12,185 bases of DNA from Helicobacteraceae bacterium. Its GTDB lineage: Bacteria; Campylobacterota; Campylobacteria; Campylobacterales; Sulfurimonadaceae. The stretch spans positions 1-12,185 of the forward strand of contig JALSUN010000074.1 of the NCBI GenBank assembly GCA_027061425.1, written 5' to 3'. Shown here in pieces: positions 1-5,593 of the stretch (its first letter is position 1; the number at the start of each line of letters is the position of its first letter). Position numbers and translations under genes: made by a program. The notes below the pieces were generated by a model. The model was not told the origin of the DNA. It saw only the letters and a program-made list of their open reading frames with translations, and searched no databases.

Positions 1-484
1 TTTTGATCCGCTTGGCCTGTTCAAGAAGCGTCTCAAAATCGCTCTCTTTTGAAGCGATAGAAAGTTTGATGAGATCTCTGTTGTGGTCGATGACTGAGGA
101 GACCGGTTCGTTCATATCCGGCGGGATATTTTGGCGGACATTCGCCAGTTTGTCTTTGACCTTGTTGAGTATGACGTAACTGTCGCTGTGATCATCCAGG
201 GTCAGGATGATGGAGAAGCGTCCCGGCCGAATAACACTCTCTACCTTGTTTACCCCACTCACCGAAGCAACGTCATCTTCGATGTCACGCACCACCATCT
301 TGTCCAGGGTATTGGCACTTGCACCAGCATAGACACCGGCAACAATGATCTTGTTGAGTGTCACATCCGGAAAGATCTCTTTGGGGATCTTGATGTAGGC
401 TAAAACACCTGCCATAAGTAATACAAAGAGAAGCATATGGTTTAAGGAGGTGTTAGAGATGAAATATTTGATGATCTTTGTCAT
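1..484 (-). CDS. RND-family efflux transporter, N-terminal part (cut by window edge)
   Basis: This is the start of an inner-membrane proton-driven RND (AcrB/HAE-type) efflux pump. Only 161 residues lie in the window, of a family that is usually about 1,000 residues. The sequence shows a short cytoplasmic lead (MTKIIKYFIS), a first membrane helix at about residues 14-31, then EIFPD at 36-40. The porter-domain signatures GVYAGAS (50-56) and VASVSGVNKVES (72-83) follow, as does an LANVRQNIPP stretch (113-122), all typical of the first periplasmic loop. The frame is open to the edge. The ATG at 484 has no good Shine-Dalgarno sequence. An in-frame TTG at 511 is possible but lies within the promoter-proximal region, so I prefer the ATG. 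My count gives 230 G+C in the first 480 bases (48%), a little above the roughly low-40s percent of neighbouring lines. The substrate cannot be told. The family assignment is secure. Confidence 0.88.
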   Translation of the reverse strand, partial: MTKIIKYFISNTSLNHMLLFVLLMAGVLAYIKIPKEIFPDVTLNKIIVAGVYAGASANTLDKMVVRDIEDDVASVSGVNKVESVIRPGRFSIILTLDDHSDSYVILNKVKDKLANVRQNIPPDMNEPVSSVIDHNRDLIKLSIASKESDFETLLEQAKRIK

Positions 485-512
485 GGAGTTCCAGTGTCTC
501 GAAGATAGCAAT

Positions 513-518
513 ATTTTA
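513..518 (-). promoter_or_regulatory. Probable -10 box of the RND gene
   Basis: The minus strand reads TAAAAT preceded by GC, about 29 bases before the RND start codon. Campylobacterota sigma-70 promoters rely mainly on the -10 box, so this is a plausible start site near 506. No convincing -35 is visible. This is inference from the motif and its position only. Confidence 0.4.
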
Positions 519-559
519 GCGGATGGGAATTAATGAAGGGATTTAACAGATAGGGACGC

Positions 560-574
560 TGGTAGAAATTACCA
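560..574. repeat. Short inverted repeat in the RND/rhodanese gap
   Basis: A perfect 5-base inverted repeat (TGGTA, 5-base spacer, TACCA) lies in the 137-base gap between the rhodanese stop and the RND start. No T-run follows it on either strand, so it does not look like a terminator. It could be an operator for the downstream efflux gene or chance. I see nothing else in this gap except the -10 box at 513-518. Confidence 0.2.
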
Positions 575-621
575 TAAACTCCCCATCTTAAAATTTAGAT
601 ACTTAACGAGTAGCGTAACAA

Positions 622-963
622 CTAGCCTTTGTATGGCTCCATCTTGTAACCTTCACCCATAAGTTTCATCACACCACCTACCAGGTTTTTCACATTTGTA
701 TAACCCTGCTGATGCATAAAACCTGTGATCTGTGCAGTACGTGAACCGGTGCGACAGATAAGACCAATGTTAGCCTCTTTACCACCAAGTGCATCGATCT
801 GCTTTAAAAAGCCCTCTGCGTCATAGCCACCACGCTCATCAAAAAACATAATTGTTTTTGAACCTGGAACGATACCACTTTGTGCCCACTCACCCGGAGT
901 ACGGATGTCAACAACGATCATATCTGAATTTTCTAGTAACTCTTTATCTGGAGTAATATTCAT
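622..963 (-). CDS. Single-domain rhodanese-like sulfurtransferase
   Basis: A 113-residue single rhodanese domain. Such proteins carry sulfane sulfur on a catalytic cysteine and pass it to thiol acceptors. The sequence shows the CH2A-like VVDIRTPGEW segment (17-26) and the active-site loop CRTGSRT with the cysteine at residue 70. It ends with the usual GYTNVKNLVGGVMK stretch (87-100), which contains the family's N-V-x-x-L-x-G-G element. The length fits a stand-alone GlpE/PspE-type domain. There is no signal peptide or lipobox, so it should be cytoplasmic. The ATG at 963 has AAGGT a suitable distance upstream. The gene appears monocistronic, with its own -10 box upstream and a 137-base gap before the RND gene. 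A role in sulfur trafficking fits a sulfur-oxidising lifestyle but is inference. The acceptor cannot be deduced. Confidence 0.9.
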   Translation of the reverse strand: MNITPDKELLENSDMIVVDIRTPGEWAQSGIVPGSKTIMFFDERGGYDAEGFLKQIDALGGKEANIGLICRTGSRTAQITGFMHQQGYTNVKNLVGGVMKLMGEGYKMEPYKG

Positions 964-991
964 AATTCATACCTTATAGTTAAAATTTGGT

Positions 992-1010
992 GAGATTATA
1001 TCAAAATCTC
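992..1010. repeat. Inverted repeat overlapping the rhodanese -10 box
   Basis: GAGATT and AATCTC form a perfect 6-base inverted repeat around a 7-base spacer. On the minus strand the TATAAT box spans part of the spacer and the proximal arm. Such placement suits a repressor operator. It also lies just downstream of the ttcA-like stop, so it could act as a weak hairpin ending the fab run, although only a poor T-run follows. Function is not shown. Confidence 0.3.
995..1000 (-). promoter_or_regulatory. TATAAT -10 box upstream of the rhodanese gene
   Basis: A perfect TATAAT on the minus strand, 32 bases before the rhodanese start codon and in an AT-rich setting. It gives a leader of roughly 25 bases that includes the AAGGT ribosome binding site. 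It lies within a 6-base inverted repeat (see 992-1010). Confidence 0.55.
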
Positions 1011-1047
1011 TTTTTATATACTTAATACTCTAAAATTAATCTATATT

Positions 1048-1830
1048 TTAAAGTAAAAAACGCTCTGGATCAAAAAAACTCTCATCAGAGATATTAGAAA
1101 AAGAGGCATTGATAGAGGTGAAAATATCAGGATATTTTGCTTCCATACCTTTTAGCATCTCTTTCATCTCAGCACGAGCAAAAGGCATTTTGACATCAAA
1201 GCGCATACTAGGGCAAGCTTCGTCACCAATAGCCTCCAAACCACTATCTTCTGCAAAAGCCCGCAGTTGGCGTTCACGCATCTGAATAAGCGGACGGATA
1301 ACGACCAGACCGTTTCCAGCTCTATAGATAGGAGAAAGCGCGCGCATCTGACCGTTGTAGATCATGTTCATAAAAAAACTCTCTACGGCATCATCTAAAT
1401 GATGTCCCAAAGCAACCTTGTTACATCCATATTTCTCTGCTGCACTGTAGAGAGAACCTCTTCTCATACGTGAGAAAAAAGAGCAAAACGAAGAGTTTTT
1501 ACGGATCTTCTCTTGGGCAGTCTCATAGATCTTTGTGTCATGAACCACATGTTCTATACCGTACATTTCACAATGTTTTTTAAGATAGTCAAAGTTCTCA
1601 CCCATCCCATAACCCACTGTCACTGCTATAAATTCAAAGTCAAAAGGGGCGCGTCTTTGCTGCTCTTTAAGTGCGTGGATCAGGGTCAATGAGTCTTTAC
1701 CGCCACTAAGACCTACCAAGATCTTGTCGCCCTCTTCTATGAGTTTAAAGTTACCGTTGGTACGACCCAACTGCTTCATAATCTTTTTAGAAGGGGTGAG
1801 TGTTGGGATTTTATCGCGCAAGCTTTTCAA
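1048..1830 (-). CDS. ttcA: TtcA-like tRNA 2-thiolation PP-loop ATPase
   Basis: A 260-residue member of the TtcA/TtuA PP-loop family. TtcA makes 2-thiocytidine at position 32 of some tRNAs, using ATP and an iron-sulfur cluster. The PP-loop SGGKDS is at 42-47, and ALGHHLDDAVESFFMN (140-155) matches the conserved ALGHHxDD region. TtcA normally has a CxxC pair plus a third cysteine. Here the first (C116) and third (C206, in EACPSMR) are present, but the second position of the pair is Phe119 in CSFFSRMRRG. The start shown is a TTG that overlaps the end of mtnN by 20 bases with no clear ribosome binding site. TTG at codon 4 or ATG at codon 18 (1779) are alternatives. It is the last gene of the slyD-fabD run. 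The family is sure. The exact tRNA product is less so because of the cysteine change. Confidence 0.82.
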   Translation of the reverse strand: MKSLRDKIPTLTPSKKIMKQLGRTNGNFKLIEEGDKILVGLSGGKDSLTLIHALKEQQRRAPFDFEFIAVTVGYGMGENFDYLKKHCEMYGIEHVVHDTKIYETAQEKIRKNSSFCSFFSRMRRGSLYSAAEKYGCNKVALGHHLDDAVESFFMNMIYNGQMRALSPIYRAGNGLVVIRPLIQMRERQLRAFAEDSGLEAIGDEACPSMRFDVKMPFARAEMKEMLKGMEAKYPDIFTSINASFSNISDESFFDPERFLL

Positions 1831-2503
1831 CCATTTTCATAATAAAAGCAGCACTGATCTTTGCTGAGCTTTCCATAAACTCTTCAAAACTGAAACTGGC
1901 GTCTGTGTCTGCAGTATCACTTATAGCACGTAAGATGAAGACAGGGACATTGAGCGCGTGACAGACCACAGCGACAGAAGAACCTTCCATCTCTAGTGCG
2001 TCAGCATTAAAGGTCTTCTCTATAAACTCTTTTCGTTCGGTGTCGTGTACAAACTGATCACCTGTAGCGATGGTCCCTTCTATCAGTGCAAGGTCTAACT
2101 CTTTTGCCACATCAAAAGCGAGTTCGCACAGGGCTTCATCTGTCTTGACAAACTGAGAACCACCCGGAACAAATCCATGAGGATGACCAAAGGCTGTAAT
2201 ATCCAGATCATGTTGACAGAGGTCTTTAGCCACGATCATGTCACCGATCTTGAGTTGGGGGTTAATCCCTCCTGCAACACCAGAAAAAAGCATGGTCTCT
2301 ACACCAAAATAGTGGATCATGGTACTCGCTGTCAGTGTAGAGAATACCTTTCCTATCTTAGAGTACGCGATCACAAGATCAACACCCTTATAGTTAGCCT
2401 CATAATAGGTGTTATCAGCAACCTCTTTTTGTGTATAACTGCCAATCACTTCTAAAATTGGTGCGATCTCTTCGGGCATAGCGCCCATAATTCCTATTTT
2501 CAC
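1811..2503 (-). CDS. mtnN: 5'-methylthioadenosine/S-adenosylhomocysteine nucleosidase
   Basis: A 230-residue cytoplasmic nucleosidase that cleaves adenine from methylthioadenosine and S-adenosylhomocysteine. In Helicobacter and Campylobacter the same enzyme also acts on 6-amino-6-deoxyfutalosine in the futalosine route to menaquinone, so it probably does so here. The family residues are present: Glu12 in MKIGIMGAMPEE, the EMEG ribose-binding glutamate at 173, and the catalytic Asp196 in ISDTAD. The stretch DITAFGHPHGFVPGG (101-115) resembles my recollection of epsilonproteobacterial forms. The start is GTG at 2503, with AAAAGG at 2511-2516 placed well for initiation and only three bases after the stop of the preceding gene. 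Its end overlaps the next gene. It has full family length with nothing missing. Confidence 0.93.
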   Translation of the reverse strand: MKIGIMGAMPEEIAPILEVIGSYTQKEVADNTYYEANYKGVDLVIAYSKIGKVFSTLTASTMIHYFGVETMLFSGVAGGINPQLKIGDMIVAKDLCQHDLDITAFGHPHGFVPGGSQFVKTDEALCELAFDVAKELDLALIEGTIATGDQFVHDTERKEFIEKTFNADALEMEGSSVAVVCHALNVPVFILRAISDTADTDASFSFEEFMESSAKISAAFIMKMVEKLAR

Positions 2504-2506
2504 ATT

Positions 2507-3238
2507 TTACCTTTTTACTATTTTTGTGACTGCTTCAAACTTGGGCAGTTGGTGCAGTGTCTCTCCATCCACATCAAGCGTGCGACTACCACCCCAAAAG
2601 CCAAGCCCATCTTCAAAACCTACACGGTTAACAAAGATGACAACAGCCTGCATCTCTTGCGCCGCTTTTTGAAGAAGTTCGTGCCAAGTTTTCTCTATCT
2701 CTAAACCTTCATCACTAAAGCCACGTGCAGGTGAAGCAGCTAAAACATAGATGAAGTCGGGATGTTCATCTTCTAGATCTTCAAGAAGGTTCACCTCCCA
2801 AAGATCTTCACATATCAACATCGCAGCACGACCAAATGGGGTCTCAAAACTTTTGATCTGATGCCCTGCTCTAAAGTAACGTGCCTCTTCAAACATTCCG
2901 TAGTTAGGAAGGTGGACTTTATGGTGAGTATGAATTAGTTTACCTCTACTGAAATAGAGTGCACTGTTATAAAAACCACTTTCCTCTTTTAAAGCAACAC
3001 CTATGACGATATCGATCTGTTCACTTGCTTTTTTCAACGACGTTAATGCTTCTAACGTAAACGCATCTTCTTGGAGTTTGTCTTGCAACATATAGCCATT
3101 GAGAGAAAGCTCTGAAAAAACAATAACATCAGAAGTCTCTGCTGTTTTTTCTATAGTCTCTAAGGCAGTTAACAAATTACTGCGGTTAAGTTTAGGGGCA
3201 TTTTGAACAAGGGTTATCCCCTTAGTAAATCGGTTCAT
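2507..3238 (-). CDS. Nitrilase-superfamily carbon-nitrogen hydrolase, NadE-glutaminase-like
   Basis: A 243-residue single-domain C-N hydrolase. The Glu-Lys-Cys triad is visible: E43 in FSELSLNGYM, K107 in HHKVHLPNYG, and C143 in LICEDLWE. Other parts recall the glutaminase domain of glutamine-dependent NAD synthetase: LSLNGYMLQDKL (45-55 area), LPNYGMFEEARYF (110-122), CEDLW, and NRVGFEDGLGFWGGS (204-218). There is no synthetase domain in this protein and none elsewhere in the window. It could be a free-standing amidase, perhaps an ammonia-supplying or repair enzyme, but the substrate cannot be read from sequence. The ATG sits in an ATGA overlap with the fabD stop, implying translational coupling. 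It has no signal peptide and is expected to be cytoplasmic. The superfamily is sure; the substrate is open. Confidence 0.88.
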   Translation of the reverse strand: MNRFTKGITLVQNAPKLNRSNLLTALETIEKTAETSDVIVFSELSLNGYMLQDKLQEDAFTLEALTSLKKASEQIDIVIGVALKEESGFYNSALYFSRGKLIHTHHKVHLPNYGMFEEARYFRAGHQIKSFETPFGRAAMLICEDLWEVNLLEDLEDEHPDFIYVLAASPARGFSDEGLEIEKTWHELLQKAAQEMQAVVIFVNRVGFEDGLGFWGGSRTLDVDGETLHQLPKFEAVTKIVKR

Positions 3239-4173
3239 GAAAGTGCTTCAACGACCTTAGCAAGTGAATCCATGTTAGAAACGTTCATCGTCGGCATCTC
3301 TTTGTTAATACGGCGGTTCATACCCTTAAGAAGTGCACCGTTTCCAAACTCAATCGCCATGTCAACATCATCTTTAATCGCAAGAATAGACTGCTTGTAA
3401 AGAACAGGCTTCACTAACTGCTCTGCGATGAGTTCAAGTGCTTGTTGCTTGGTCTCATAAGGTTTTGCTGTGACGTTTGAGATAACAGGAGCAACAAATG
3501 GGTGGTTCATCATACGCTCTAACTCTGTTTTAAGTGGTGCCTGTGCAGATGCAAGCAGTGGACAGTGACTTGCTACTGACATGTTTAAAAGCAATGCACG
3601 TTTGGCACCTGCTTCTTTAAATGTCGCTTCCATACTTGCCAAGTCCGGCTTCAAACCAGCAATCACCAACTGACCATCTTGGTTATAGTTTGCAGGCCAG
3701 ACACTTTTGTTCTCTTTGTTTCGTGCATCTGTACAGATCTGCTCTATGCTCGCGTCATCAAGACCTACGATCGCCATCATACCGGCTTCGATGCCATCAC
3801 AGGCTGCTTGCATGAGTGTACCACGCTGATGTACTAATTCTACAGCATCAAGATAATCTATCGCGCCAGAAGCACAAAGCGCTGTGATCTCACCAAGAGA
3901 GTGTCCCATAAGAAGTGTTGGCTTGATATTACACTCGTTTTGAAAGAGTTTGTAAGCGATAATGCTGACAAGTAAAATAGCTGGTTGGGTATATGCTGTC
4001 TGATTGATTTTGTCATTCTCTTCAAAAAGAAGGGCTTTAAAATCTACACCAATACGTGCTCCAGCCTTGTCAAACATCTCTTTAGCCAAATCTGAATTTT
4101 CGTAAAATGACTGACCCATACCTATAGTCTGACTTCCCTGACCGGGAAATATCATTGCTACTCTTTTACTCAT
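3235..4173 (-). CDS. fabD: Malonyl-CoA:ACP transacylase
   Basis: A 312-residue FabD, which moves malonyl from CoA to acyl carrier protein for fatty acid chain elongation in the cytoplasm. The active-site set matches Escherichia coli FabD almost position for position. It has Gln11 in FPGQGSQ, the nucleophile Ser92 in GHSLGE, Arg117 in HQRGTLM, His203 in SVASHCPLL and Gln252 in EQLVKPV. The AIEFGNGALLKGMNRR block (273-288) is the family C-terminal element. The ATG at 4173 has AAGGAT about 7 bases upstream. A 62-base gap with a hairpin or promoter-like element separates it from the regulator upstream, while the amidohydrolase overlaps its stop by 4 bases. Complete and ordinary. Confidence 0.96.
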   Translation of the reverse strand: MSKRVAMIFPGQGSQTIGMGQSFYENSDLAKEMFDKAGARIGVDFKALLFEENDKINQTAYTQPAILLVSIIAYKLFQNECNIKPTLLMGHSLGEITALCASGAIDYLDAVELVHQRGTLMQAACDGIEAGMMAIVGLDDASIEQICTDARNKENKSVWPANYNQDGQLVIAGLKPDLASMEATFKEAGAKRALLLNMSVASHCPLLASAQAPLKTELERMMNHPFVAPVISNVTAKPYETKQQALELIAEQLVKPVLYKQSILAIKDDVDMAIEFGNGALLKGMNRRINKEMPTMNVSNMDSLAKVVEALS

Positions 4174-4202
4174 CTGTTATCCTTTTTATTTTGAAGTGTT
4201 AA

Positions 4203-4229
4203 GACAAAAACAGTCAACTGCTCTTGACT
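4203..4229 (-). promoter_or_regulatory. Hairpin plus T-run, or promoter, upstream of fabD
   Basis: On the minus strand AGTCAA, a 6-base loop and TTGACT form a perfect but short stem, followed directly by GTTTTTG. This has the shape of a weak intrinsic terminator or attenuator between the regulator stop and fabD. The second arm, TTGACT, is also close to a -35 box, with CAAAAT 18 bases further on as a poor -10. The element may therefore reduce read-through, start fabD transcription, or both. The weak AT-rich stem argues against strong termination. Confidence 0.35.
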
Positions 4230-4235
4230 TAAGAC

Positions 4236-5006
4236 TCATTCAAGTCCGAAATGTTCGTGTTCTGCAATCTTCTTACGCAGTGTATTACGATTTAAACCCA
4301 GCTTTTCTGAAAGTTTTAACTGCGACTTAAACGTTCTTAATCCTACTCTAATCAAGGGAACTTCATAGAGATGCAAGAAGTTTCTATAATCATTTTTAGA
4401 GCCTAACTTTCCAGTGAGATACTGTTCCATAATGCCCATCAGATCATTTTCCGCGATATTACTAAACTGATAATGCAAAAAGAGCTGCTTTCTTAAAGAG
4501 ATGGCATTTTTACTCAAGTCCAACTCATAAGTAGGCATGTCAAAAGCTCTCTCCTCACCGAAAATAGTGTTTGCCTCTTGTAAAAACATCTCAAGCAGGG
4601 GTTTGACATCTTCTAACCGTTCACTAAGAGGTGGGATGTGGATGCGAACACTAAAAGCATCTTTAAGCAGTTCATCCATGTTGGTATCACTGCTTGTCAC
4701 AACAACACGTGTTTTAGAGAGGGTTATCGTCTCCAAAAGACGTTTTAAGTTCGCAACGTTTTCTATGTGGGTAATAATGAGTTCACTGTTGTTTCGAACG
4801 GCGTCTATAAGTTCATCAAAATTTTCACAGGAGTGTACAGGAGCGTTAGGAAGGATGTAACTGGCAAGTGTAAACTTACCAGTTCCAGTCTCACCATAAA
4901 CAAGGGCGTTTACAGTAAGGGTTTTTAGAAGGTTTGCCGTTTTAAATGCTTCACTTGAAGCACGAGAAGTCCCTAAAAAATTAGTGACAGCCACAGCCTG
5001 TACCAC
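4236..5006 (-). CDS. Compact AAA+/Fis-type helix-turn-helix regulator lacking GAFTGA
   Basis: This resembles a much-reduced sigma-54 activator (NtrC-type AAA+ domain). With the GTG at 5006 it has 256 residues. Walker A is GETGTGK (38-44), a sensor-I-like VVVTSSDTN is at 101-109, and VRIHIPPLSERLEDV (120-134) matches the PPLRERxEDI block. A Fis-type helix-turn-helix lies at about 227-250 (LSEKLGLNRNTLRKKI). Only about 32 residues separate Walker A from the Walker B position, where LIITHIEN replaces the usual LFLDEI. The GAFTGA loop that contacts sigma-54 is absent, so classic activation is unlikely and ATPase activity is doubtful. The frame is open upstream to 5093, but that part is antiphase slyD. 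GTG 5006 has AAGGTGAG just upstream, and GTG 4994 is the alternative. It overlaps slyD by 26 bases. Its targets are unknown, with the fab run a natural guess. Confidence 0.78.
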   Translation of the reverse strand: MVQAVAVTNFLGTSRASSEAFKTANLLKTLTVNALVYGETGTGKFTLASYILPNAPVHSCENFDELIDAVRNNSELIITHIENVANLKRLLETITLSKTRVVVTSSDTNMDELLKDAFSVRIHIPPLSERLEDVKPLLEMFLQEANTIFGEERAFDMPTYELDLSKNAISLRKQLFLHYQFSNIAENDLMGIMEQYLTGKLGSKNDYRNFLHLYEVPLIRVGLRTFKSQLKLSEKLGLNRNTLRKKIAEHEHFGLE

Positions 5007-5490
5007 ATGACTCACCTTCAGCAGGAGCGTTCTCAGCAGGTACACCAGAAAGGATCTCATCAGCAGTTGCTTCACGGATGTTGTTAACCGCAACAGTGAA
5101 CATAAGTGTCTTACCAGCTAATGGGTGGTTGAAGTCAACAGTAACATCTTCCTCACCGATCTCTTTAACAGTCACTTGTACTGTTCCGCCATCTTCACCC
5201 TGACCATAAAGTGTCTGACCAACTTCAAGCTCGATACCTGCAAATTGCTCTTTAGGAACAGTCTGCTGTGCTTCTTCATTGTACTCACCATAAGCGTCTT
5301 CTGGTTTTACAAGAACGTCGCCCTTGTCACCGATGTTCATGTCAGCAATACCAGCCTCAAGACCAGGAATAATCTGACCCTTACCATAAATAAATACTAG
5401 TGGCGCGCCACCAACGTTAGAGTCAACAACAGTGTCTCCGTCTTTTACTTCATACTCGATTGATACAACTTGATTTTCAGCAATTGCCAT
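4981..5490 (-). CDS. slyD: SlyD-type FKBP peptidyl-prolyl cis/trans isomerase
   Basis: A 169-residue cytoplasmic FKBP-family isomerase and chaperone of the SlyD group. SlyD proteins speed prolyl isomerisation, bind unfolded chains through an inserted flap domain, and often hold nickel through a His/Cys-rich tail. Visible are the N-terminal FKBP half (VSIEYEVKDGDTVVDS, 9-24), FIYGKGQIIPGLEAGI (33-48), the inserted flap at about 70-125, and DFNHPLAGKTLMF (119-131), a SlyD hallmark. The tail is short, SCGTGCGCH, with cysteines 162, 166 and 168 and His169. That is a modest metal site compared with the long His-rich tails of enterobacteria. The ATG has AGAGGA 6 bases upstream. It is the first gene of the six-gene run, with a -10 box at 5535-5540. 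Confidence is high. Confidence 0.95.
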   Translation of the reverse strand: MAIAENQVVSIEYEVKDGDTVVDSNVGGAPLVFIYGKGQIIPGLEAGIADMNIGDKGDVLVKPEDAYGEYNEEAQQTVPKEQFAGIELEVGQTLYGQGEDGGTVQVTVKEIGEEDVTVDFNHPLAGKTLMFTVAVNNIREATADEILSGVPAENAPAEGESCGTGCGCH

Positions 5491-5534
5491 AATAATTCCT
5501 CTTGTAGGGTTTTCCCCTGTAATTTATGGACGCG

Positions 5535-5540
5535 ATTTTA
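5535..5540 (-). promoter_or_regulatory. -10 box of the slyD-fabD-ttcA run
   Basis: The minus strand reads TGCTAAAAT, an extended-looking -10 box 44 bases before the slyD ATG. It would start a leader of roughly 38 bases that carries AGAGGA. It lies in the 103-base gap after cti and is the only good promoter candidate there. The gap also holds GCTGA/TCAGC (5561-5576), a small inverted repeat without a T-run. Confidence 0.5.
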
Positions 5541-5593
5541 GCAGATTATTCTATGGATTGGCTGAAATAGCTCAGCTAATACTATCACTAAGA

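Noticed and set aside
131..403. Plus-strand open frame of 90 codons near the left edge
   Set aside because: It lies wholly within the minus-strand RND transporter, whose signatures are continuous in the other strand.
1..484. Left-edge RND gene as recently acquired DNA because of higher G+C
   Set aside because: 48% G+C by my count against low-40s nearby is a small shift over 480 bases. Some lines in other genes reach the same value, and no mobile element is seen.
5007..5093. N-terminal extension of the AAA+/Fis regulator (29 more residues)
   Set aside because: This stretch lies inside the slyD coding region in another frame, has no family-like sequence, and the GTG at 5006 has a better ribosome binding site.
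5561..5576. GCTGA/TCAGC inverted repeat after cti as a terminator
   Set aside because: The stem is only 5 bases and no T-run follows on either strand. It may be chance.
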